Positions 44,901 to 51,901 of a stretch of DNA of 53,753 bases are shown here, piece by piece. The DNA comes from Alphaproteobacteria bacterium. GTDB taxonomy: Bacteria > Pseudomonadota > Alphaproteobacteria > Sphingomonadales > Sphingomonadaceae. Under the pieces are notes generated by a model. That model was not told the origin of the DNA and made no database searches. It worked only from the letters and a program-made list of their open reading frames with translations. Positions within the stretch are counted from its first letter, which is position 1; each line of letters starts with the position of its first letter. The position numbers and the translations under genes were made by a program. The stretch lies in contig JAUIJI010000004.1 in assembly GCA_030431435.1 (NCBI GenBank), forward strand, positions 1-53,753, given 5' to 3'.

Positions 44901-45062
44901 GGCATCTTCGGGTGGCTGCGGCTGCGGAGGGGCGTCTGCTTGCGCGCTCAGGTCAGCAGAGGCAGGGGCTTGCTGAGCCAGCGCCGCGGAGGCGGGAGCA
45001 AATGCAAGGCCGATGGCGAGGGCTGAAAGGCTCGCAGAGCTGAACAATCGCAAATACTTCAC
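41949..45062 (-). CDS. TonB-dependent outer-membrane receptor with repeated insertion modules
   Basis: This 1037-residue protein has a signal peptide (ending about SAALAQ), a plug domain (ILELDSEDIAAYGAGSIAEL, PILLVNGVRISS, QRVVNIILKDN) and a long beta-barrel with a C-terminal Phe (EIEFRKLF). Between barrel parts, at residues about 638-882 (nt 42415-43150), there is a glycine-rich insertion that contains two similar modules of about 75 residues. Each has Cys at both ends (695 and 758; 788 and 847), a PPQMLRAI/PPQMLERL helix and an EF-hand-like loop (DDGVIDEAEF, EDGTIDAERV). Start codon is GTG. The ligand is unknown. Confidence 0.92.
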   Translation of the reverse strand: MKYLRLFSSASLSALAIGLAFAPASAALAQQAPASADLSAQADAPPQPQPPEDADTYDEDTILVLGARLAGQVDAPQPPILELDSEDIAAYGAGSIAELLEQLGPQVSSARGRGGGGFPILLVNGVRISSPRELRSYPPEAIEKFEVFPEEVALQYGYSPDQRVVNIILKDNYSSREIEMEYGQPFRGGFSSQEVEGTYLRIDGPSRLNINVEWDNSSLLTEAERGVVQSTVPTYPTDPDPAAFRSLRSDTAGLEGTVNWTTTLGPGNSLSVNGTYERSDSFSLQGLDTVFLTDPAGNTALRTFNEGDPLTFDSRSQDWSSASTLSLALGDWDVTGTVDGTISKSRSFSQIRLDTTALEDAALAGDLALDADLGPFADAGFEQAFTKTYTANALVTGNTMPLYLPAGDVTLTLSSGYRWNRIESEDTRNPGLQTQLTRGRVSGGMNLGIPLTSRDAAFGGAVGDISLNFSGGVDHLSDFGTLYEWNTGVTWGLTDALTFNVTYLNRDAAPSLSQLGNPEVATFNVPVFDLTNNETVLATVISGGNPFLPKQNQSDWKFGVQWELPFMDRGRVSVDYFRNSSSDVATGFPALTPAIEAAFPDRVTRDATGQLVQLDQRPITYASTKQERLQFGLNFNGQIGGNDAEEERGGSRGGNGGGGGPAQFAGGAMGAGQQSGPPAGGGDPERFAQMQASFCGADQATLRRQFNQVLQAAETGGPPPIGADGQPMNIPPQMLRAIAGDDGVIDEAEFTAMRDRICNAEGPPAAGQGFGGGGGNPAMFQQMRESFCTLDNAELVRRLTLLADARARGEEPGEDALQVPPQMLERLTNEDGTIDAERVAQLKERFCSGEGPGAGGPPAAGGGGGPGMRLPFMGGRGGGGSGGRWFLNLQYTLELENTALIAPGVPVLDLLNGDSNQPKHSANMRLGTFYNGFGMFVSGRYTGSSTLAGTGLAGSTDLNFGDYVTFDIRVFADLDQRGGLVEAVPFLDGTRIAFSVDNIFDARQRVTDSTGTVPIRYQPFLIDPEGRSFEIEFRKLF

Positions 45063-45283
45063 TCCAGTTGAAAGTCACGCTTGCCCCTCTGGCGGCCATA
45101 TGTGTCGCAGTGCACAATCGAACAAGCCACATAGGGTAATAAAATGTCGCAAATGTATCGCGCATGTCCGGAAACTGCTGCATCGGCCCCGGATTGCCAG
45201 AATCGCGCCGAGTCTTCCCTTTTGCGCCGCCCGGGGCTATGGCGCGCGGCAATGAACAAAACTGAAAACGGAATGCATGTTTA

Positions 45284-45532
45284 ATGGCTAAAGAAGAACT
45301 CCTCGAAATGCGCGGCAAGGTGGTGGAACTGCTGCCGAACGCGATGTTCCGGGTTGAGCTTGAAAATGGTCATGAAGTCCTCGGCCATACGGCAGGGCGC
45401 ATGCGCAAGAACCGCATCCGCGTGCTGGTGGGGGACGAGGTGCTGTGCGAACTCACCCCCTATGACCTGACGAAGGCGCGCATCACCTATCGCTTCATGC
45501 CGGGCCGCGGCGGCCCCGGTCCGCAATCCTGA
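45284..45532 (+). CDS. infA: Translation initiation factor IF-1
   Basis: This 82-residue OB-fold protein binds the ribosomal A site during initiation. The sequence [19 protein letters not shown] and [20 protein letters not shown] are strongly typical. A short Gly/Pro-rich tail follows the usual 72 residues. It is the first gene of infA-maf-rng-yacG-tRNA-Phe, a conserved order. The 221-bp upstream gap separates it from the divergent TonB receptor and holds no gene. Confidence 0.97.
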   Translation: MAKEELLEMRGKVVELLPNAMFRVELENGHEVLGHTAGRMRKNRIRVLVGDEVLCELTPYDLTKARITYRFMPGRGGPGPQS

Positions 45533-45546
45533 GTGATAGTGCGGGC

Positions 45547-46122
45547 ATGGCCCCGCCCCAACTCATCCTCGCATCAGCCAGCCCCCGACGGCGTGAACTG
45601 CTGGAACGGCTGGGCATTGCTGCGGATGCAGTGGCTCCTGCCGATATCGACGAGACCCCGCAAAAGGGCGAGCTTCCCCGTGACTATGCATTGCGCATGG
45701 CGCGCGAGAAGGCGCAGGCGGCTGCTTCCGCCGATGGACATGTGCTGGCTGGGGACACGGTCGTCGCTTGCGGGCGGCGCATCCTGCCCAAGGCAGAGGA
45801 CGAGGCGACCGCGAAGTCATGCCTCGAACTGTTGTCCGGCCGTCGCCACCGCGTGTTTTCGGCCATCGCGCTGCTGTCACCCGACGGCACCATGCGCGAA
45901 AGGCTGAGCGAAACCTCGGTGCGCTTCAAGCGCCTCTCTGCAGAAGAGATCACCGATTACCTCGCCAGCGGCGAATGGGACGGCAAGGCCGGTGGCTATG
46001 CCATCCAGGGCCGCGCCGAGGGCCTGATCGCGTGGATCGAAGGCAGCCATTCTGCCGTCGTCGGCCTGCCGCTGTTCGAAACCCGCGCGCTGCTGAAAGC
46101 TGCGGGGTTCTCTCTTGGCTGA
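45547..46122 (+). CDS. maf: Maf-family nucleoside triphosphate pyrophosphatase
   Basis: This 191-residue enzyme hydrolyses non-standard or pyrimidine NTPs. The signature LILASASPRRRELLERLGI is at the N-terminus, with LAGDTVVACGRRILPKAED containing the catalytic Asp, and EWDGKAGGYAIQGRAEGLI near the C-terminus. It lies 14 bp after infA and is followed by an 87-bp gap with a small palindrome before the RNase gene. Confidence 0.95.
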   Translation: MAPPQLILASASPRRRELLERLGIAADAVAPADIDETPQKGELPRDYALRMAREKAQAAASADGHVLAGDTVVACGRRILPKAEDEATAKSCLELLSGRRHRVFSAIALLSPDGTMRERLSETSVRFKRLSAEEITDYLASGEWDGKAGGYAIQGRAEGLIAWIEGSHSAVVGLPLFETRALLKAAGFSLG

Positions 46123-46137
46123 TCTGCCCACCCCCAA

Positions 46138-46159
46138 CCCCTCCCGCAAGCGGGAGGGG
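46138..46159. repeat. Small GC palindrome after maf
   Basis: CCCCTCCCGC-AA-GCGGGAGGGG is a perfect 10-bp hairpin of the kind repeated in intergenic regions of this group. There is no T run, so it may not terminate transcription. Confidence 0.7.
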
Positions 46160-46209
46160 AGCGAGACTTGCCGAACCGCAGGTGAGGCTAGTCGCAGCGG
46201 GGTGGGGCT

Positions 46210-47166
46210 GTGACCTGGTTGGTCGAGCAAGGCATCGGCGAGGAGCGCGCGCTGCTTGTCGAAAACGGCCGTGCGATTGCCGCGAAGGTGCAATGGCCCG
46301 ATGAACTGGTCGCCGGTGCGGTTCTCGAAGGCATCCTCGTCGCGCGGGCAAGGAACTCGCCGCGCGGGCGCGCCCTTTTTGCAGGCGGGGAGGAAGCGCT
46401 GGTCGACAAGCTGCCGCGCGATGCCAGCGAAGGCGCACAAATGCGCTTCGAGATCACCCGCGGCGCGGTGGGAGAGGCTGCACGGCGCAAGCTGGCACAG
46501 GCCCGCCCCACCGATGCGCCCGAACGCCCTGCCATGCCGCTGGCGGGAAAGCTGGGCGCCCGCGTGGTCCGCCGCTTTCCCGACAACCTGTGGGAGGAAG
46601 TGCTCGACGAATGCTGGAGCGGGATCGTCGATTTTTCCGGCGGATCGCTGCATTTCAGCCCGACGCCGGCGATGGTGGTGGTCGATATCGACGGCACAAT
46701 GCGCCCGCGTGACCTGGCGCTGGCCGCCGTCCCTGCCCTCGCCCGCGCGATCGCCCTGTTCGACCTTGGCGGCGTGATCGGCGTGGATTTCCCCACCTTG
46801 CAGGCGAAGGATGACCGCAAGGCGGTGGATGCCGCGCTGGGCGTGGCACTGGCCGATTGGGACCATGAGCGCACCGCGATGAACGGTTTCGGCTTCGTGC
46901 AGCTGGTGGCGCGGATGGAAGGGCCTTCGCTGCTTCATCGCACCCGCTTCCAGCGCGCTGCGGCTGCTGCGCGGCTGCTCCTGCGCAGGGCAGAAGACGT
47001 TCCCGGTGCGGGCGCAGTGTTGCTTACCGCCCATCCGGCCGTGATTGCCTGCCTTGCCGAGGACTGGTTGGCGGAACTCAAACGCCGCCTTGGCCGCGAT
47101 GTGTTGGTCAAGGCCGATGCTGCCCTTGCACTCGAATCGGGTTTCGCGCAGGCAGTGCCAGCATGA
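46210..47166 (+). CDS. Short ribonuclease E/G family protein
   Basis: This 318-residue protein (GTG start) matches the catalytic DNase I-like part of RNase E/G. PAMVVVDIDGTMRPR then ALARAIALFDLGGVIGVDFPTL aligns with IDVN...LGGIIIIDFIDM, keeping the two metal-binding Asp positions (Asp159 or 161 and Asp193). The S1 domain region is much reduced and the zinc-link and small domain are not seen; RNase G is normally about 490 residues. It may be a trimmed, specialised RNase or a weakened one. Its TGA overlaps yacG by four bases. Confidence 0.82.
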   Translation: MTWLVEQGIGEERALLVENGRAIAAKVQWPDELVAGAVLEGILVARARNSPRGRALFAGGEEALVDKLPRDASEGAQMRFEITRGAVGEAARRKLAQARPTDAPERPAMPLAGKLGARVVRRFPDNLWEEVLDECWSGIVDFSGGSLHFSPTPAMVVVDIDGTMRPRDLALAAVPALARAIALFDLGGVIGVDFPTLQAKDDRKAVDAALGVALADWDHERTAMNGFGFVQLVARMEGPSLLHRTRFQRAAAAARLLLRRAEDVPGAGAVLLTAHPAVIACLAEDWLAELKRRLGRDVLVKADAALALESGFAQAVPA

Positions 47167-47330
47167 GCCAGACGAAGAAATGCCCCATCTGCAGGAAGCC
47201 GCGCACAGAGGAATTTGCGCCCTTCTGTTCCAGCCGCTGCAAGGATCGTGACCTCGCCCGCTGGTTCAATGACGACTACGCCGTCCCCGGCGATCCGGTG
47301 AATCCTGAAGATATTGCGCAAGAGGATTAG
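47163..47330 (+). CDS. yacG: DNA gyrase inhibitor YacG
   Basis: This 55-residue zinc protein has the four-cysteine motif KCPICRK...FCSSRCKDRDLARW and the acidic C-terminal tail that inhibits gyrase. It is translated from the ATG that overlaps the RNase stop (ATGA). It is short but full-length for the family. Confidence 0.95.
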   Translation: MSQTKKCPICRKPRTEEFAPFCSSRCKDRDLARWFNDDYAVPGDPVNPEDIAQED

Positions 47331-47420
47331 AAAACCCCCTTGCCAAGCGGTTCATGCTTCGCCATAGCGCCGCTTCCAACCGCTCGCCGGTCCCGTCAAA
47401 AGGATCGTCGCCGAAGCGAA

Positions 47421-47495
47421 GCCCGGGTAGCTCAGTGGTAGAGCAGGCGATTGAAAATCGCCGTGTCGGTGGTTCGACTCCGCCCCTGGGCACCA
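47421..47495 (+). tRNA. tRNA-Phe (GAA)
   Basis: A 75-nt cloverleaf is present. The acceptor stem is GCCCGGG / CCTGGGC (one G-U), the D arm is GCTC...GAGC, the anticodon stem GGCGA / TCGCC encloses TTGAAAA with anticodon GAA (47453-47455), and the T arm is GGTGG-TTCGACT-CCGCC. The CCA is encoded. It follows yacG, as is common in alphaproteobacteria. Copy B of the structured element begins 15 bases after the tRNA. Confidence 0.98.
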
Positions 47496-47510
47496 CTTTT
47501 GTTATTGGTG

Positions 47511-47615
47511 GTTACGCAGCCCCATCCGGGGCTGCATCCTCAGTGCTGTTCCCTCCGTCCTTCGGACTGCGGGGCACTTGCGGGGCGGCCGGTCGGCCTT
47601 TGACTGCCGTGACCA
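47511..47615 (+). repeat. Structured intergenic element, copy B (after tRNA-Phe)
   Basis: Stem 1 is GCAGCCCC / GGGGCTGC (47516-47535) with loop ATCC, then ATCCTC. GTTCCCTCC, a GTCC-TTC-GGAC hairpin and GCGGGGCACTTGCGGG follow. Stem 3 is GGCC-GGTC-GGCC (47587-47598). A fourth stem is weak in this copy. It matches copies A and C in layout. The stretch from here to 47675 has no gene. Confidence 0.75.
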
Positions 47616-47675
47616 GGAACAGTGGCGCGACCTGATTGGCCAGCAATGGTCGCTAAGCCGAAGGCTGAAAGGAGA

Positions 47676-47867
47676 TTACTCCCCTTCAGCTGGCTGTCCG
47701 GGAACTTCGCCGTTGGGATCGTTCGCCACCAGCTGGGCGACCTGTTCGTAAACTTCCGCGTTCTGTTCCATCTGTTCCTTCACGCCGGGGTTCTGCGAGC
47801 CCACGTCACGGAAGAAGCTGGCTGCATCGGCGAGAAGCTTGGCGCCCAGTTCGGAATTGGTCGGCAT
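47676..47867 (-). CDS. Small acidic protein, unknown function
   Basis: This 63-residue protein has no signal or membrane segment. It is helical and acidic: SELGAKLLADAASFFRDVG, then VYEQVAQLVANDPNGEVPG. GGAG lies ten bases before the ATG, which supports a real gene. I do not recognise a family. It stands alone between copy B of the structured element and the symporter gene. Confidence 0.72.
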   Translation of the reverse strand: MPTNSELGAKLLADAASFFRDVGSQNPGVKEQMEQNAEVYEQVAQLVANDPNGEVPGQPAEGE

Positions 47868-48030
47868 GGTGGTTATCTCCGTTCAAGAGGTGCGCGCGAG
47901 CATGACCCGGCCCTGCGAAAATGCAGGGCGGATCGGCCGTATTGCCGTTTGGGTCCTAAGGCTTGCGCAATGGGTGATGCCATCAACCTAGTGGCAAAGA
48001 CCCGTCCCGCAACCGCCAATCCTGCAATTT

Positions 48031-49803
48031 TTAGTGCATGTGCGGGGTTTCCGCCCCTTTCGGCACGCGAATGCTGGCCACCAGGCGGCGGACATCGGGC
48101 GGCGTGGGCGCGGTCATCTTCGCGACGGTGATGGCCACGGCGAAATTGATCACCATGCCGATCACGCCGATCCCTTCCGGAGAAATGCCCAACAGCCAGT
48201 TCGCCTCGACATTGCTTTCGGGCGCCCACAGCTTGAACCAGCCGATGTAGAGAAAGGTGAAAGCCAGCCCGCTCACCATGCCCGCGATCGCGCCTTCGCG
48301 GTTCATCCACTTGGTGAAGATGCCGAGGAAGATTGCCGGGAACAGGCTCGCCGCAGCAAGCCCGAAGGCGAAGGCCACCACCTGCGCCACCCAGCCGGGC
48401 GGATAAACGCCGAGGTATCCTGCCACAAGGATCGCCGCCGATGCCGCCACGCGCGCCGCCAGCAACTCTCCCTTCTCGCTGATATTCGGGCGGAAGGTCT
48501 TCTTCAGCAGATCGTGGCTGACCCCGGCGGAGATCACCAGCAGCAAGCCCGCCGCTGTCGATAACGCCGCTGCCAGCCCGCCTGCGGCCACCAGCGCGAT
48601 CACCCATCCCGGCAATTGCGCAATTTCCGGATTGGCGAGCACCATGATGTCGCGGTCGACATAGACCTCGTTCTCGCCCGGCGGCGTGGCGTTCTCTGTC
48701 AGCCGTTCTCCCGACGGGCCGCGTTCCTCGGTATAAACCGGCGCGCCGACTATTGCATCGCCGCTGCGATACTGCATCACCCCGTCGCCATTCCTGTCGC
48801 GGAAGGCGATCAGGCCGTTGTCCTCCCAGTTGGTGAACCATTCGGGTGCTTGCGAATAAGGCGTCTCGTTCACCGTCTCGACGAAATTCAAGCGGGCGAA
48901 GGCCCCCACGGCAGGCGCGGTGGTATAGAGCAGCGCGATAAACACCAGCGCCCAGCCCGCGCTGCGCCGCGCGTCCGATGCCTTGGGCACGGTGAAGAAG
49001 CGCACGATCACGTGCGGCAGGCCCGCCGTGCCGATCATCAGCGCAGCGGTAATGCAGAACACGTCGATGGTCGACTTGCTGCCATCGGTATAGGCGGCAA
49101 AGCCCATGTCCTGCAGCACCAGGTCGAGCTTTTGCAGCACATACATGCCGCTGCCATCGTTCACCTCGCTGCCCAGCCCCAGCGCGGGGATCGGGTTGCC
49201 GGTGATCATGAAGCTGATGAAGAACGCGGGCACGAGGTAGGCGAAAATCAGCACGCAATATTGCGCCACCTGCGTATAGGTGATGCCCTTCATGCCGCCG
49301 AGAACGGCGTAAACGAAGACGATCGCCATGCCGATGATCACGCCCAGCGTCACGTCCACGTCAAGGAAGCGCGAGAAGACGATGCCCACCCCGCGCATCT
49401 GGCCCGCGATATAGGTGAAGCTGATGAAGATCAGGCACACCACCGCCACCACGCGCGCGGCCTTGCTGTAATAGCGCGCACCGATAAAATCAGGCACGGT
49501 GAACTCGCCGAATTTCCTGAGGTAAGGTGCCAGTAGAAGCGCCAGCATCACATAGCCGCCGGTCCAGCCCATCAAATAGACGCTGCCGTCATAGCCCGAA
49601 AAGGCGATGATCCCGGCCATCGAGATGAAGCTCGCCGCGCTCATCCAGTCGGCTGCTGTGGCCATGCCGTTGACCACCGGGTTCACCCCGCCGCCCGCGA
49701 CATAGAAATCGGACGTGGACGCCGCGCGGCTCCAGATCGCAATGCCGATATACAGGGCGAAGCTCAGCCCGACGAAGATGTAGATGAGGGTTTGCGTGTC
49801 CAT
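48031..49803 (-). CDS. Sodium:solute symporter (SSS family, large subunit)
   Basis: This 590-residue inner-membrane protein has about 13 spans and the SSS signature regions DFYVAGGGVNPVVNGMATAA then DWMSAASFISMAGIIAF, IAGQMRGVGIVFSRF and GGLAAALSTAAGLLL. It matches the two-component group whose large subunit pairs with a DUF4212 small subunit, related to acetate/organic-acid permeases. A soluble extracellular loop (about 312-400) holds DRNGDGVMQYRSGD, an EF-hand-like stretch. The DUF4212 gene is upstream, separated by a palindromic repeat. Confidence 0.93.
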   Translation of the reverse strand: MDTQTLIYIFVGLSFALYIGIAIWSRAASTSDFYVAGGGVNPVVNGMATAADWMSAASFISMAGIIAFSGYDGSVYLMGWTGGYVMLALLLAPYLRKFGEFTVPDFIGARYYSKAARVVAVVCLIFISFTYIAGQMRGVGIVFSRFLDVDVTLGVIIGMAIVFVYAVLGGMKGITYTQVAQYCVLIFAYLVPAFFISFMITGNPIPALGLGSEVNDGSGMYVLQKLDLVLQDMGFAAYTDGSKSTIDVFCITAALMIGTAGLPHVIVRFFTVPKASDARRSAGWALVFIALLYTTAPAVGAFARLNFVETVNETPYSQAPEWFTNWEDNGLIAFRDRNGDGVMQYRSGDAIVGAPVYTEERGPSGERLTENATPPGENEVYVDRDIMVLANPEIAQLPGWVIALVAAGGLAAALSTAAGLLLVISAGVSHDLLKKTFRPNISEKGELLAARVAASAAILVAGYLGVYPPGWVAQVVAFAFGLAAASLFPAIFLGIFTKWMNREGAIAGMVSGLAFTFLYIGWFKLWAPESNVEANWLLGISPEGIGVIGMVINFAVAITVAKMTAPTPPDVRRLVASIRVPKGAETPHMH

Positions 49804-49820
49804 CAGGCCAAACCCCTACC

Positions 49821-49898
49821 GTCATTCCCGCGAAGGCGGGAATCCAGTTGCAGACATGGACCAAGTGGCTTCTGGATCCCCGCCTTCGCGGGGATGAC
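49821..49898. repeat. 27-bp imperfect inverted repeat
   Basis: Arms at 49821-49847 and 49872-49898 are complementary at 25 of 27 positions. Each arm also contains its own short CCCGCGAAGGCGGG hairpin. It belongs to the common dispersed palindrome type and separates the small and large symporter subunit genes. Confidence 0.85.
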
Positions 49899-49917
49899 GG
49901 GCTGATGGACAAGGCGC

Positions 49918-50208
49918 TCAGTCATCATCGCTCAGCCCGTACTTCCGCTCGAGGCGGCGCATGGCGAAGGTGTAGACGAAGATCAGCGCGATGAAGACGT
50001 AGATCGAGCCTTGCTGCGCGAACCAGAAGCCCAGAGGATATCCGCCGATCATGAACTGATCGAGCCAGTCGCGAAACAGGACCCCGGCGCCGAAGCTGAC
50101 CGCGAACCAGATCGCGAAAAGCACGGTCAGCAGCTTCAGATTGGCTTTCCAGTAGGCGTTGCTGTGTGCGGATTCGCCGGTTTCGGCGTCGTTCTCGGTT
50201 TCGTTCAT
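49918..50208 (-). CDS. DUF4212 symporter small subunit
   Basis: This 96-residue membrane protein has two spans: LKLLTVLFAIWFAVSFGAGVLF and WFAQQGSIYVFIALIFVYTFAM, with FMIGGYPLGFW between. This is the small subunit of a two-part sodium/solute symporter. The acidic N- and C-terminal tails are cytoplasmic or exposed. It is first in the pair with the large subunit gene at 48031. Confidence 0.94.
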   Translation of the reverse strand: MNETENDAETGESAHSNAYWKANLKLLTVLFAIWFAVSFGAGVLFRDWLDQFMIGGYPLGFWFAQQGSIYVFIALIFVYTFAMRRLERKYGLSDDD

Positions 50209-50365
50209 TCGCTAAACAGATGGTCGCTTGAACAAGCTGATCGCGCTCACCACAATTGTGGTTACCGACCAGGGCCCAAGCTTCCCATCCCCTCCCATTG
50301 TGTTCTACTGCGGGAGTGTAACGAAGCCGACCGGCCCGACAAGACGCAAAACAGGATACCCACAC

Positions 50366-50968
50366 ATGGCCCGCATTCTCGTCCTTTACTACTCCTCCTA
50401 TGGTCACAACTCGCAGATGGCGGAAGCCGTCGCTGCTGGCGTTCGCGAAGCAGGCCACGAGGCCGATATCCGCCGCGTGCCCGAAACCGCGCCGGAGGAA
50501 ATCGTCAAGAACTTCGGCTTCCAGCACAATGAGAACCACCCCGTGATCGAAAGCCCGGATGCCGTGGCTGAATATGATGGCGTGGTGCTGGGCGCGCCGA
50601 CGCGCTTTGGCCGCATTCCCAGCCAGATGGCGAGCTTCCTTGATACCTGCGGCGGGCTGTGGGCATCGGGCGCGATGATCGGCAAGGTCGGCGCGGCCTT
50701 CTCTTCCAGCAATTCGCAGCATGGCGGCAGCGTGCCCACGCTGTTCGACCTCATCACCAACATGCTGCACTTCGGCATGACCATCGTCGGCCTCGACTAT
50801 GGCTTCGAAGGGCAGAACGGCGCTGACGAGGCTAAGGGCGGCAGCCCCTATGGCGCAACCACCATCGCCGGGCCGGACGGCAGCCGCCAACCGCATGCGG
50901 ACGAGATCGCAGGTGCGAAATATCTTGGCGCGCGTGTAGCGAATACCGCTGCCAAGCTGGCCGCCTGA
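50366..50968 (+). CDS. wrbA: NAD(P)H:quinone oxidoreductase (WrbA)
   Basis: This 200-residue flavodoxin-like protein binds FMN and reduces quinones with two electrons. The FMN phosphate loop is YYSSYGHNSQMAEAVAAG (residues 8-25), followed by LGAPTRFGRIPSQMASFLD, SSNSQHGGSVPTLFDL and GGSPYGATTIAGPDGSR. The ATG at 50366 is chosen because MARILVLYYSSYG is the canonical start. It lies 42 bp before the FkbM gene. Confidence 0.95.
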   Translation: MARILVLYYSSYGHNSQMAEAVAAGVREAGHEADIRRVPETAPEEIVKNFGFQHNENHPVIESPDAVAEYDGVVLGAPTRFGRIPSQMASFLDTCGGLWASGAMIGKVGAAFSSSNSQHGGSVPTLFDLITNMLHFGMTIVGLDYGFEGQNGADEAKGGSPYGATTIAGPDGSRQPHADEIAGAKYLGARVANTAAKLAA

Positions 50969-51009
50969 TCAGATCGCACCAGCTGCGCACCTCGCCGGAG
51001 ACCTGACAG

Positions 51010-51711
51010 ATGAGCCTGTTCGACAGATTGCCATCCCGTCTTCGGCGGCCCGCGCAACTGGAATGGCGCAAATTCCGTTCCGGCGGCTATTTCGCGCTCA
51101 ATGATCTTGATCGCAAGCTGGAGAAATATTGCGATTGGCGCGACGGGTTCTTCGTCGAACTGGGCGCGAATGACGGGCAGACCCAGTCCAACACGCTGCA
51201 TTTCGAACTGGCGAAAGGCTGGCGCGGCGTTCTGATAGAGCCGATCCCGCACCGCTTCGTGGAATGCCTGCGGCTGCGCGGCGAGAGGAGTGCGGTGTTC
51301 TGCGCGGCCTGCGTTCCCTTCGATCATGACGGGCAATGGGTGCCGATGCGCTATGCGGACCTGATGACCACGTCCGACACGCTCACCACCCTGCGCGACC
51401 AGGACCAGCATTTGCAGAAGGCAGAAGGCCATTTCGACAGCGCCGAAAGCTATGAATTTGCAGCAAAGGCGCGCACCATCACCTCCATCCTCGACGAGGC
51501 GGAAGCGCCGGAATCGATCGATCTCCTCTCGCTCGACGTCGAAGGTGCCGAACTGTCCGTGCTGCGCGGACTTGATACGGGCAAGTACAGCTTCCGCTAC
51601 ATGCTGATCGAAACCGCAGAGATTGCTGCGGTGGAGGCCGAGCTGACCGGCTATCACGTGATCGACCAGTTCAGCGCGCACGATTACCTGCTGGCGCCCA
51701 AAGAGGGCTGA
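51010..51711 (+). CDS. FkbM-family methyltransferase
   Basis: This 233-residue SAM-dependent methyltransferase has FFVELGANDGQTQSNTLHFE as the SAM motif and LIEPIPHRFVECLRL, then SIDLLSLDVEGAELSVLRGL as the later FkbM motif. FkbM proteins methylate hydroxyl groups in sugars or polyketides. The target is unknown; no glycosyltransferase is nearby. GGAG lies about ten bases before the ATG. It may be co-transcribed with wrbA. Confidence 0.93.
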   Translation: MSLFDRLPSRLRRPAQLEWRKFRSGGYFALNDLDRKLEKYCDWRDGFFVELGANDGQTQSNTLHFELAKGWRGVLIEPIPHRFVECLRLRGERSAVFCAACVPFDHDGQWVPMRYADLMTTSDTLTTLRDQDQHLQKAEGHFDSAESYEFAAKARTITSILDEAEAPESIDLLSLDVEGAELSVLRGLDTGKYSFRYMLIETAEIAAVEAELTGYHVIDQFSAHDYLLAPKEG

Positions 51712-51807
51712 GTATCCGGCTTGGCAGGCGAAAAAGGCACGGCTGTGGCCGCTGCGTGTCACCGTGCAAGATAGCTGCCGCAGTTCGGACGCAAGACCGC
51801 AATCAAT

Positions 51808-51825
51808 CGGTCATTGTGTCGCCAT
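51808..51825 (+). promoter_or_regulatory. Weak Pho-box-like site upstream of phoX-like gene
   Basis: CGGTCAT-TGTG-TCGCCAT matches the Pho-box pattern (CTGTCAT-N4-CTGTCAT) at 10 of 14 positions, 77 bp before the PhoX-like gene. This is weak and could be chance. Confidence 0.25.
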
Positions 51826-51901
51826 TCGGTCCCCAAACCATCGCCAGAGAGTCACCATAGGCGATTATCTGCCTGACCTCCTTTCCAATCCTGGGGGTCA
51901 T

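Noticed and set aside
45063-45283. Small gene in the gap between the TonB receptor and infA
   Set aside because: Short open frames exist on both strands but none has an SD plus plausible protein; this gap is best read as a divergent promoter region.
47421-47615. tRNA-Phe as an integration (att) site for a genomic island
   Set aside because: No integrase, no direct repeat of the tRNA 3' end and no cargo are seen; the downstream sequence is the structured element, which also occurs away from tRNA genes.
47873-49258. 461-codon ORF in another frame of the symporter gene, which could suggest a frameshift
   Set aside because: The symporter frame is continuous and full length; the other frame is Arg-rich shadow sequence.
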